DNA of 64,000 nt, from contig NZ_CP019704.1 of assembly GCF_002005425.1 (NCBI RefSeq), forward strand, positions 2,004,001 through 2,068,000, given 5' to 3'. Positions 17,512 to 24,756 of this stretch are shown here, one piece after another. Every line of letters begins with the position of its first letter. The stretch's first letter is position 1. The translations under genes were made by a program, and so were the position numbers. The DNA comes from Polaribacter sp. BM10. GTDB lineage: Bacteria; Bacteroidota; Bacteroidia; Flavobacteriales; Flavobacteriaceae. Below the pieces are notes generated by a model that saw only the letters and a list, made by a program, of their open reading frames with translations, was not told the DNA's origin and ran no database searches.

Positions 17512-17544
17512 AGACCTCACAGGTTTTAAAAACCTGTGAGGTCT
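17512..17544. repeat. Perfect 16-bp inverted repeat, palindromic intergenic element
   Basis: Arms AGACCTCACAGGTTTT and AAAACCTGTGAGGTCT flank a single A. There is no T-run on either side, so it is not a standard terminator. It lies between two convergent genes and may be a REP-like dispersed palindrome. Confidence 0.7.
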
Positions 17545-17587
17545 GGTAATAGTAACTTAAAAAACAACTAAAAAAAATAAAACCAAA

Positions 17588-17685
17588 AAGCTTTTAAACA
17601 AGTTTAGCCCAGATTGAGCTATTTGTTTGAAATCCTTTTTGCTTTTTCTGCAAAAAGATTGAGTAGCGAAAGCTGGAAAAAGCTT
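17588..17685 (+). other. Structured intergenic element, copy A
   Basis: A 98-nt segment between convergent genes that can fold with closing stem AAGCTTTT (17588-17595) / AAAAGCTT (17678-17685). It contains a smaller GCTA/TAGC pairing (17618-17621/17664-17667) and an inner hairpin CTTTTTGC/GCAAAAAG (17635-17642/17650-17657) with loop TTTTTCT. The same inner architecture recurs at 40605-40676. It may be a non-coding RNA or a dispersed repeat; transcription is not shown. Confidence 0.5.
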
Positions 17686-17711
17686 CAAAAAAAATAATAA
17701 GAAAACGTTTA

Positions 17712-18779
17712 TTAAAACAACTCTTTATTACTAATATTTAGATAATTACGCTTTACGAAAGCTAAAATAGTTTCTAAAATTTCTCCCATATTTTCGCAAT
17801 CTTTAAACTTTACATCACCAACATATTTGATTAAATGCTCTTTTAAAAGCTTTACATTTTCTGGATACGAAATAGAATCTGCTTTCATACATTTAATTAA
17901 TCTTGCAGTTCTTCTTGGTGCAGTAATCATTCTCTTTGCCATAAAAGAACGCTCTTCTAATTTATATTGCCTAATAGAATCGTTTTGTAATTTTTTACTA
18001 ACCATTTCTACCATCTTAAAATTCTCTTTCATGAATTGTAAGTTGTATACTTTTAAGTTTCCTTCAAAAGACTGCTGATCAAAATCTATAGCTCTAAACT
18101 TATATATAATATGATCAAAATCATGAGTTGGTGTAATAACGTAATTATACGAACGCATATCACCTAAAAGACGTACCAAACATCTTTCTTTAAATTTTAC
18201 AAACTCTTTTGCAATTTGTGCTTTTTGAGATTCTGTACATTTTGGTAAAAAATCTCTAATAAAATCATCTCCCGGAATTCCGGCAATATGTTCTTCAATT
18301 AAAGTGTCTCCAAAAACTAGAAAATTCATATTATGTGGAGATAAAATATGCTCTAACTCTAAACCATAGATACGAGATGCATCTGCTTTTTTTACATAAA
18401 AATAAGAAAAGTTGTCATTTAAAATATTACGAATTTTAATTCTAAAAGGTTTCGAATTCCCAAACGTACAATAATCGATTGCATCTACATTTAAAAAAGG
18501 AATTGTGTCATCATTACCATCAGAATGTAACATTGTATACACCTTTTTTAAACTTCTATCTATTTCTTCTCTATCAAATTGAGAATAGTAAGTTCTTACC
18601 CAAAGTGTATCTTCGTCATTTTTATCATATACTGTTACAGAACCTTGAAACCTTAATAAATCATCGTAAAAAATAGAAATTTTAATGTTTCTATTGTAAT
18701 TTTTAAGATACGCGTTAAACATTTCATTTACCGGAAATGTGGGTTTCTTTTTGGACATCAATTTTTTCTCTACCGCCAT
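17712..18779 (-). CDS. Conserved hypothetical protein with kinase/phosphotransferase-like catalytic pattern
   Basis: A 355-residue soluble protein I cannot name. The middle region resembles an aminoglycoside-phosphotransferase or HipA-like kinase core. A lysine pair follows a beta strand (FYVKK, K130/K131), glutamates lie ten residues on (LELEH), and a hinge-like IEEHIAGIPGDDF (161-173) is present. A catalytic-loop-like LLGDMRSYN follows, with D207 and N212 at the D+5=N spacing of HGDxxxxN loops. Then AIDFD (D232, D234) resembles the metal-binding DFG/DFD. The usual loop histidine is L205, so activity is uncertain. Neighbours (dprA and structured element A) give no hint of function. The ATG at 18779 is used; an alternative start is M8. 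Confidence 0.7.
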   Translation of the reverse strand: MAVEKKLMSKKKPTFPVNEMFNAYLKNYNRNIKISIFYDDLLRFQGSVTVYDKNDEDTLWVRTYYSQFDREEIDRSLKKVYTMLHSDGNDDTIPFLNVDAIDYCTFGNSKPFRIKIRNILNDNFSYFYVKKADASRIYGLELEHILSPHNMNFLVFGDTLIEEHIAGIPGDDFIRDFLPKCTESQKAQIAKEFVKFKERCLVRLLGDMRSYNYVITPTHDFDHIIYKFRAIDFDQQSFEGNLKVYNLQFMKENFKMVEMVSKKLQNDSIRQYKLEERSFMAKRMITAPRRTARLIKCMKADSISYPENVKLLKEHLIKYVGDVKFKDCENMGEILETILAFVKRNYLNISNKELF

Positions 18780-18813
18780 CTTTACTATTGATTTTCCTCA
18801 AAAATAAGAATAT

Positions 18814-19914
18814 TTAACTCAATTCGAACATCTTTCCGGGTAAAGGTTTTGTAACACCTTTTAATTCTAGCTGTAATAATATAGACGATAATTGACATGT
18901 TGGTATGTTACATTCTAATGCAATTACATCTAAAAGTTGTTGTCCTTTGGCATGTAATAAATCATATATCTTTTGTTCTTTTTCGTCTAACTCTATAAAC
19001 AATTGTTTTTGTATTGTTTTAGGTTTTTCTTGAATATCCCAGTTTAATATTTTTACAATATCTTCTGCAGAATTTAATAAAAATGCGTTGTTTGTTTTAA
19101 TTAAATGGTTACACCCTTTGCTATACAAATCTGTAGTTCTACCTGGTACTGCAAAAACATCTTTATTATAAGAATTGGCAATATCTGCAGTTACTAAAGA
19201 ACCTCCTTTTACTGCAGATTCTATAATTATTGTTGCTTTAGAAATACCTGCAACAATTCTATTTCTTTTTAAAAAATTTTCTCTTAACGGCGCTTCTTCA
19301 TGCCAAAACTCAGTTAAAAAACCACCTTTTTTATTTACATCATTTATATACTTTTTATGTACTTTAGGATAAATTTGATCAAACCCATGTGCCAAAACCG
19401 CAATGGTTTGTAAGTTGTTTTCTATTGCAGCTTTGTGCGCACAAATATCTACACCATAAGCAAAACCACTAACAATAACGGGGTTATAACTTGCCAAATC
19501 TTTTATTAGACTATTGCAAAAGTCTCTACCATAAGAACTCATATTTCTAGTACCAACAATAGAAATCATTTTTTTATTAGAAAAATCGATGGTACCATCT
19601 TTAAAAAGTAGAATTGGTGAATCTATACAGTGCTGTAAATTCTCTGGATAATCTTCATCCAAAAAATAAGAATACTTAATGTTATTTTTTTTGATGTATT
19701 TTAGTTCTTCTAATGCTTTTTCTAAATTTTCTTTATCAAAAAGATGGTTTAGTACATTTTTACCAATACCGTTTATTTTAGCTAAACTTTGTGGTTTTTC
19801 TTTAAATATTTGAGATACATCTCCCACATTTACAATTAGTTTCTTAGCTAAAATATCTCCTACAGCTTTACTTTTTTGCAATCTTAAGATTGCAAGCAAT
19901 TTTTCTTCTTTCAA
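18814..19914 (-). CDS. dprA: DNA-processing protein DprA
   Basis: DprA loads RecA on incoming single-stranded DNA in natural transformation. The 366 residues have an N-terminal helix-hairpin-helix-like segment (INGIGKNVLNHLF), the Rossmann-fold core with SIVGTRNMSSYG (about 116-127), SGFAYGVDICAH, AVPGRTTDLYSKGCNHLI, and a C-terminal winged-helix domain (about 305-366). The start is a TTG: an in-frame TAA lies two codons upstream and no ATG precedes the conserved N-terminus. It is divergent from the HU-SPOR gene with a 95-bp gap. No other competence gene is nearby. Confidence 0.94.
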   Translation of the reverse strand: MKEEKLLAILRLQKSKAVGDILAKKLIVNVGDVSQIFKEKPQSLAKINGIGKNVLNHLFDKENLEKALEELKYIKKNNIKYSYFLDEDYPENLQHCIDSPILLFKDGTIDFSNKKMISIVGTRNMSSYGRDFCNSLIKDLASYNPVIVSGFAYGVDICAHKAAIENNLQTIAVLAHGFDQIYPKVHKKYINDVNKKGGFLTEFWHEEAPLRENFLKRNRIVAGISKATIIIESAVKGGSLVTADIANSYNKDVFAVPGRTTDLYSKGCNHLIKTNNAFLLNSAEDIVKILNWDIQEKPKTIQKQLFIELDEKEQKIYDLLHAKGQQLLDVIALECNIPTCQLSSILLQLELKGVTKPLPGKMFELS

Positions 19915-19996
19915 CAGTTAACAATTTGACAACCAATATATAAAAAAATTGTTGATAATTTTTACAGAACTTTTTTCTACGAAAGGTCTAAAATTA

Positions 19997-20004
19997 TATA
20001 TTTG
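19997..20004 (+). promoter_or_regulatory. Predicted promoter -7 element of the HU-SPOR gene (TATATTTG)
   Basis: TATATTTG ends only 5 nt before the ATG at 20010, placing the predicted transcription start at or next to the start codon, so the mRNA is probably leaderless. Confidence 0.6.
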
Positions 20005-20009
20005 TTTAT

Positions 20010-20921
20010 ATGAATTTAGCCAACTACATAAACGATTTATTATACAGATACGATTGCGTAATTGTACCAGATTTTGGAGGTTTTGTAACAAATAAAATTG
20101 ATGCAAAATTAGATGAAAACACAAACACTTTTTATCCGCCTTCTAAACAAATTACGTTTAATAGTCTTATAAAACATAACGATGGTTTATTGGCAAACTA
20201 TATAGCTTCTAGCGAGCAGATTTCTTTTGAGAAAGCTTCTACAGCTATCTCTTTATCTGTAATTAAGTGGCAAACAGAACTTCAAAAAAACTCAATTTCG
20301 TTAAATAACTTAGGTGTTATTTCTCTTAATGAGAGTAAGCAAGTTATTTTTGAACCTACAAAAAATGTTAACTTTTTAACATCATCGTTTGGTTTAGCTA
20401 CCGTAGAAACTTCTGCCGTAGAAAGATACAAACAACAAGTAAAACCTTTAATTCCTGTTACTAGTTCAGCAGAGAAAAAAGTGATTCCAACATTTGTAAA
20501 ATATGCTGCTTCTGCTGCTATTTTATTAACATTGGGTTTTGCTGGTTTTAATGGTTATCAACAAAACAAGCAACAAGAGGTTTTTGCAAATCAGCAAAAA
20601 GAATTAGAAAAAAAGATTCAATCTGCAACTTTTGTAATTTCTAATCCGTTACCAACTTTAGAATTAAATGTGGTTAAAGAAATTGCCAAACCTTACCATG
20701 TGGTAGCTGGCGCTTTTCAAATACCAGAAAATGCAGAAACCAAAGTAAAAGAACTAATTGCAAAGGGTTTTGATGCTAAAATTATTGGTGTAAACAAATG
20801 GGGATTAACCCAAGTTACTTTTAATAGTTATGCTGATAAAAATGACGCCATCAACAACCTAAACAAGATCAAAAGAACAGTTTCTAAAGACGCTTGGTTA
20901 TTAGTTAAAGCCGTTAAATAA
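20010..20921 (+). CDS. HU-CCDC81 and SPOR domain protein
   Basis: A 303-residue Bacteroidota protein with two N-terminal HU-like CCDC81 domains (about 1-130; VIVPDFGGFVTNKIDAKL, SLNNLGVISLNE). A linker, one membrane segment (about 169-185, AASAAILLTLGFAGFNGY) and a C-terminal SPOR domain follow (about 226-303, PYHVVAGAFQIPENAETKV). SPOR domains bind denuded peptidoglycan glycans at division sites. The cytoplasmic HU-like part could bind DNA or protein, so the protein may link chromosome and septum; that link is inference. It appears monocistronic and probably leaderless. Confidence 0.9.
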   Translation: MNLANYINDLLYRYDCVIVPDFGGFVTNKIDAKLDENTNTFYPPSKQITFNSLIKHNDGLLANYIASSEQISFEKASTAISLSVIKWQTELQKNSISLNNLGVISLNESKQVIFEPTKNVNFLTSSFGLATVETSAVERYKQQVKPLIPVTSSAEKKVIPTFVKYAASAAILLTLGFAGFNGYQQNKQQEVFANQQKELEKKIQSATFVISNPLPTLELNVVKEIAKPYHVVAGAFQIPENAETKVKELIAKGFDAKIIGVNKWGLTQVTFNSYADKNDAINNLNKIKRTVSKDAWLLVKAVK

Positions 20922-20948
20922 TTTCAGTTTTCTTTAGCTATTTTACAT

Positions 20949-20962
20949 CACTTTTAAAAGTG
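20949..20962. promoter_or_regulatory. 14-bp palindrome in the thioesterase promoter
   Basis: CACTTTTAAAAGTG lies 8 nt upstream of the TATCTTTG element, between the expected -33 and -7 positions. It could be a repressor site; this is positional inference only. Confidence 0.35.
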
Positions 20963-20970
20963 TGATTACG

Positions 20971-20978
20971 TATCTTTG
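20971..20978 (+). promoter_or_regulatory. Predicted thioesterase promoter -7 element (TATCTTTG)
   Basis: TATCTTTG 17 nt before the ATG at 20996 matches TAnnTTTG. Confidence 0.55.
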
Positions 20979-20995
20979 CAAAAATTTATTTTTTG

Positions 20996-21505
20996 ATGGA
21001 AGCAAAATCACCTAAAGAATCTTTAACCATATTAACAGATTTAGTTTTACCAGGAGAAACTAACTATTTAGACAATCTTTTTGGAGGAGAATTACTAGCA
21101 AGAATGGATAGAGCCTGCAGTATTGCAGCAAGAAGACACTCTAGAAGAATTGTGGTTACAGCATCTGTAAACCATGTTGCATTTAACAAATCTGTACCTG
21201 TTGGTAGCGTTGTTACAGTTGAAGCTAAAGTATCTAGAGCCTTTAAATCTTCTATGGAAGTTTATGTTGATGTTTGGATAGAAGACAGACAATCTAGACA
21301 TAGAACTAAAGTAAACGAAGGCATTTACACTTTTGTGGCTGTAGATGAAACAGGTAAACCTGTACAAATAGCACAAATAGAACCAGAAACAGACTTAGAA
21401 AAAGAACGTTTTGAAGGCGCTCTAAGACGTAAACAATTAAGTTTAGTGTTAGCTGGTAGATTAACACCAAACGAAGCTACAGAACTTAAAGCATTATTTC
21501 AATAG
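20996..21505 (+). CDS. Hotdog-fold acyl-CoA thioesterase
   Basis: A 169-residue cytosolic acyl-CoA thioesterase of the YciA/BACH type, hydrolysing acyl-CoA to fatty acid and CoA. The hotdog signature is clear: a substrate-binding loop with NYLDNLFGGELLARMDRACS, then ASVNHVAFNKSVPVGSVV and a strand with KVNEGIYTFVAVD. The C-terminal helix (ERFEGALRRKQ) is an extension common in Bacteroidota relatives. A TTG lies directly before the ATG; the ATG at 20996 is preferred. The mini-MscS gene begins 12 nt after the stop and is probably co-transcribed. Chain-length preference cannot be read. Confidence 0.9.
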   Translation: MEAKSPKESLTILTDLVLPGETNYLDNLFGGELLARMDRACSIAARRHSRRIVVTASVNHVAFNKSVPVGSVVTVEAKVSRAFKSSMEVYVDVWIEDRQSRHRTKVNEGIYTFVAVDETGKPVQIAQIEPETDLEKERFEGALRRKQLSLVLAGRLTPNEATELKALFQ

Positions 21506-21517
21506 AAATTAATATCA

Positions 21518-22009
21518 ATGGAGTTTTTAAATCATTTTAAGATTTTAGAATCTGTAATTATTTTAGTAATTGCCTTTTTTTTAAGATTGTTTATAACAAA
21601 TTCTCTAAAAAAAATTCAAACAAAATTCGGCTTTCAAAATGCAAGAATTCTTGTTACAAATAAGATTATAACAATTCTTATATACATAACCACAATTGTA
21701 GTAATTGCATTTATTTGGGGTGTAGATGAAAAGCAATTGTTAATTTATATTTCTTCGTTTTTAACTATTTTAGGTATTGCGTTTTTTGCTCAATGGTCTA
21801 TTTTATCTAATATAACTGCTGGTATAATTTTATACATTAATTACCCAGTTAAAATAGGAGACACAATAACCATTTTAGAAAAAGATAATAACATTACCGG
21901 AGAAATAAGAGATATTGGTGCCTTTTTTATCACTCTAAAAACTAAAGATGATGAATTTTTAACAGTACCAAACTCTATAATTCTTCAAAAAAATATAAAA
22001 TACAAATAA
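21518..22009 (+). CDS. Short MscS-like mechanosensitive channel protein
   Basis: A 163-residue inner-membrane protein with about three membrane segments. The pore-helix-like segment (IAFFAQWSILSNITAGIILY, about 88-107) is followed by the MscS beta domain with PVKIGDTITI and a strand ending VPNSIILQKN. E. coli MscS is 286 residues, so the large C-terminal alpha/beta cage is absent here. The stop is followed by a good terminator, and no frameshift is apparent, so it reads as a natural short form. It likely opens under membrane tension; activity is unproven. It is probably in an operon with the thioesterase. Confidence 0.85.
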   Translation: MEFLNHFKILESVIILVIAFFLRLFITNSLKKIQTKFGFQNARILVTNKIITILIYITTIVVIAFIWGVDEKQLLIYISSFLTILGIAFFAQWSILSNITAGIILYINYPVKIGDTITILEKDNNITGEIRDIGAFFITLKTKDDEFLTVPNSIILQKNIKYK

Positions 22010-22010
22010 A

Positions 22011-22040
22011 AAAAAGCGCAATTAAATTGCGCTTTTTTTA
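22011..22040. terminator. Bidirectional terminator
   Basis: Hairpin AAAAAGCGCAATT/AATTGCGCTTTTT lies between the convergent mini-MscS and DJ-1 genes. It has A and T runs on both sides and serves both strands. Confidence 0.9.
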
Positions 22041-22054
22041 TTCTAACATTCTAA

Positions 22055-22615
22055 TTATGCCATTTGAGCCTCATGCTTACCCTCGTAAACCTCTTCTACT
22101 AATTTATTATTAAAAGCTGGCAAATCTTTAGGATTTCTGCTTGTTACCAAACCTTCATCTACAACAACCTCTTCGTCTACCCAATTTGCACCAGCATTAA
22201 TCATATCTGTTTTAATAGAATTAAAAGATGTAATTTTTCTTCCTTCTAAAACACCCGCTTCTGCCAATAACCAAGGCGCATGACAAATTGCTGCAACTGG
22301 TTTATGGTTTTCGAAAAATGATTTTACAAATTCAACTGCATTTTTATCTCTACGTAAAACATCAGGATTTATAACTCCGCCAGGTAACATTAATGCATTA
22401 TAATCAGATTGAGAAACCTCATCTAAAGTTTTATCTACTTTGTAATTTTTACCCCAATTACCATCGTTCCATGATTTAATCTCTCCAGATTCTAAAGAAA
22501 CAATTTCTACTGTTGCTCCTGCTTTTTCTAAAGCTTTTTTTGGTTCGCTTAATTCACTTTCTTCAAATCCATTAGTTGCTAAAATCGCAACAGTCTTTCT
22601 ATTTAAGTTTTCCAT
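22055..22615 (-). CDS. DJ-1/PfpI family protein
   Basis: A 186-residue cytosolic protein of the DJ-1/PfpI superfamily, PfpI-like branch (general stress, YhbO-type). The nucleophile elbow is AAICHAPWLLAEAG with C111 and H112. The supporting glutamate lies in NGFEESEL (E18/E19), and the MLPGG turn is present. Proposed roles of relatives include deglycase, chaperone-like or hydratase activity, and are debated. Its own promoter candidate (22675-22682) and the shared terminator indicate a monocistronic unit. Confidence 0.9.
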   Translation of the reverse strand: MENLNRKTVAILATNGFEESELSEPKKALEKAGATVEIVSLESGEIKSWNDGNWGKNYKVDKTLDEVSQSDYNALMLPGGVINPDVLRRDKNAVEFVKSFFENHKPVAAICHAPWLLAEAGVLEGRKITSFNSIKTDMINAGANWVDEEVVVDEGLVTSRNPKDLPAFNNKLVEEVYEGKHEAQMA

Positions 22616-22674
22616 TTTAATGTAATTTTTTAATTAATAAAATACAGAATCTAGATGTTTTCTAAATTCTTACA

Positions 22675-22682
22675 CAAAAATA
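22675..22682 (-). promoter_or_regulatory. Predicted promoter -7 element of the DJ-1 gene (TATTTTTG)
   Basis: TATTTTTG on the minus strand, 59 nt upstream of the ATG, fits TAnnTTTG; TTTG bases lie upstream near the -33 position. Confidence 0.45.
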
Positions 22683-22749
22683 GACACTATAAAAAGCAAA
22701 CATTATTGCAATCAATTTAATAATTGACACAAATAAAAAATTCTAAAAT

Positions 22750-23985
22750 TTATCTTTTAAGAATCCATGAAGCAGGATTAAGCTTTGTTGTGTTTTTGTA
22801 CAACACAAATATTAAAGTAGTTTTACCAGAAACTTTGTCTGTAAAAATTTGTCCTATTTTTTGACCCGTTTTTACATTATCGCCTTTTTTGACATACAAT
22901 TTTTCTAAATTATTATACGATGTAATATAATTACCGTGCTGTATTAAAACGTTTCTTTTACCGCCTGATGTTACTAAAACATTCAAAATTTTACCATTAA
23001 AAATAGCTTGAGCACTTTTACCTTTTTTAGTTATCATATGTAAACCTGTACTATTAATTGTAATACCAGGATAAATAGGATGCGATTGTTTACCAAACCT
23101 TCTTGTAATTAAACCTTCTTCTATTGGCCAAGGTAATTTACCCTTATTAAGCTCAAATTTTGCGGCTAAAGCCTTAGCTTCTGGCGACAAAACAAACTCG
23201 TTCTTTTTGGTTGTTTTTGGTTTGTTTTTAAGTTTTGCATTGGCCAATCTATTTGCTTTGGCAATTTCATCTTTAACTATTTTATCTATTTTTTCTGCAA
23301 TTCTTTTTTCAGCATTAATTTTATTCTGAATCTCTCTTTTATATTTGCGCTCTTTCTTTTTAATTGTAGAAATTAATTGTTCTTTACTTTTCTTGTCGAG
23401 CTCAATTTGTTGTTTCTGATCTTTTTCTATAGATAGTAAAGTGTCTTTAACCTGTTTCTGATAAAATAAAGAGTCGTTTTTCTTTTTGATGACCAAAGTT
23501 TGCGCTCCTATTTGATCTCCTTGTCTTTTTCTAAACGAAGTATATTGTTTCATATACTCTAAACGTTTGTATGCTTGGTAAAAGTTCTGAGAAGAAAGAA
23601 TAAACATCATTCTACTTTGCTGAGATTTACTCTTGTAAGATTTATAAATCATACTTGCATAATCTTTTTTAAGCACTGCAAGTTCTTTTTCTAACTTAGA
23701 AATTTCTGACTTATTTTTATTTATTTCTGATGATAATAGTTTAGCCTCAGAATTAATAGTTCTTATTAATTTTTGCCTAACATCTATTTTTTGATTTAAA
23801 TCTTTTAAATCTTCAAGAACATTTTTTTCTCTTTTTTGCTCTTTAAATAACAAGTTATTAACCTGAACAATTTCTTTTTTTAATCTTTTACGCTGTTCTT
23901 CTAACTCTTTCTTTGTTTGACCAAATACGGTTAAACAACTAAAAAGTAAAATAAAAATTGATATGAGTAAACGAAATTTTATCAC
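22750..23985 (-). CDS. EnvC-like murein hydrolase activator with degenerate LytM domain
   Basis: A 411-residue periplasmic protein: signal peptide (cleaved near FGQ, about 22), a long coiled coil (about 25-250) and a C-terminal LytM/peptidase M23 domain (about 295-405). Two of the zinc ligands are lost: the usual HxGxD reads STGLHM, and the second catalytic HxH-type position is YNNL after the conserved QHG. It therefore probably activates amidases at the septum, as EnvC and NlpD do, rather than cutting peptidoglycan. The start is GTG overlapping the previous TAG by one base (TAGTG), so translation is coupled. It is the last gene of a four-gene operon. Confidence 0.88.
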   Translation of the reverse strand: MIKFRLLISIFILLFSCLTVFGQTKKELEEQRKRLKKEIVQVNNLLFKEQKREKNVLEDLKDLNQKIDVRQKLIRTINSEAKLLSSEINKNKSEISKLEKELAVLKKDYASMIYKSYKSKSQQSRMMFILSSQNFYQAYKRLEYMKQYTSFRKRQGDQIGAQTLVIKKKNDSLFYQKQVKDTLLSIEKDQKQQIELDKKSKEQLISTIKKKERKYKREIQNKINAEKRIAEKIDKIVKDEIAKANRLANAKLKNKPKTTKKNEFVLSPEAKALAAKFELNKGKLPWPIEEGLITRRFGKQSHPIYPGITINSTGLHMITKKGKSAQAIFNGKILNVLVTSGGKRNVLIQHGNYITSYNNLEKLYVKKGDNVKTGQKIGQIFTDKVSGKTTLIFVLYKNTTKLNPASWILKR

Positions 23986-24755
23986 TATAAATTAATGCGT
24001 TTATATCCTTTAGGTAAAGAAAAAGATGTGTTTAATGCTGTATTAAATTCAACAGATTTTAACGTAAAATCAATCTTAGTTGTTTTGTTAATTTGCTTTG
24101 CTGTGATATTAATTTCTGATGGAAAAACTGTATTATCTATTAATTTATAAGAAGGATACTTAATTTTTAAATTCTCTTTTTTTAATGGCGATGTTATTGC
24201 TTGAAAATCTAACTTAAAGTGATTAGGATTTACTGCTGTAAAAACATTAACAACAACGTCTTTTACAACAGGAGAAAGAACGTAAGAATTATTAACAATT
24301 TCTACACTTTGCTTATTCTTCTTTAAATTTAACATAGCTTGCCCTAAAAACAAGCTTTGTAATTGCTCGAAATTAATTTCTGTACCTAAAATTTTCTTTA
24401 GCATTTTAAAATCACCTTCAAAATAATTCTTTGCATATGGCGAATAATAAGCAATTGATGTTGGAGTAATTTTAGCTTTAAAAACCGTTATAAATTTGGT
24501 TCCTTTTAAAAATATTTCTTTGTCTTTTGTTATTTTTAAATACACGGTAATGCTTTGGTTTGTTTTACCATCATTAAAATTTGCTTTAAACTTAGCGTCT
24601 ATAGTTTCCTTTTTAAAATTTGCTGCAACATGTTTTCTAACGACCTTATTTGCAGAAATTTCTTTCGCTTTTACATTAGCATCTAAAACTAACTTTTTCG
24701 ATTTACAAGCTGTAAAAACTAAAGTTAGCATCAATACATATTTTAGATATCGCAT
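23985..24755 (-). CDS. DUF4292 lipoprotein
   Basis: A 256-residue lipoprotein with signal peptide and lipobox TAC (C17) followed by KSKK. The rest matches the DUF4292 family of Bacteroidota, mostly beta strand (IFLKGTKFITVFKAKITPTS, FEGDFKMLKKIL). The fold is thought to resemble LolA/LolB-type lipid-binding barrels, which I cannot confirm here. It starts 1 nt after the TPR gene and overlaps envC by one base, so it shares the envelope operon. A role in lipoprotein or lipid handling is inference from location and fold. Confidence 0.82.
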   Translation of the reverse strand: MRYLKYVLMLTLVFTACKSKKLVLDANVKAKEISANKVVRKHVAANFKKETIDAKFKANFNDGKTNQSITVYLKITKDKEIFLKGTKFITVFKAKITPTSIAYYSPYAKNYFEGDFKMLKKILGTEINFEQLQSLFLGQAMLNLKKNKQSVEIVNNSYVLSPVVKDVVVNVFTAVNPNHFKLDFQAITSPLKKENLKIKYPSYKLIDNTVFPSEINITAKQINKTTKIDFTLKSVEFNTALNTSFSLPKGYKRINL

Positions 24756-24756
24756 A

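Noticed and set aside
17512..17544. Terminator for the Cys-rich/TonB-C gene
   Set aside because: No T-run follows the palindrome on either strand, so I list it as a repeat element instead.
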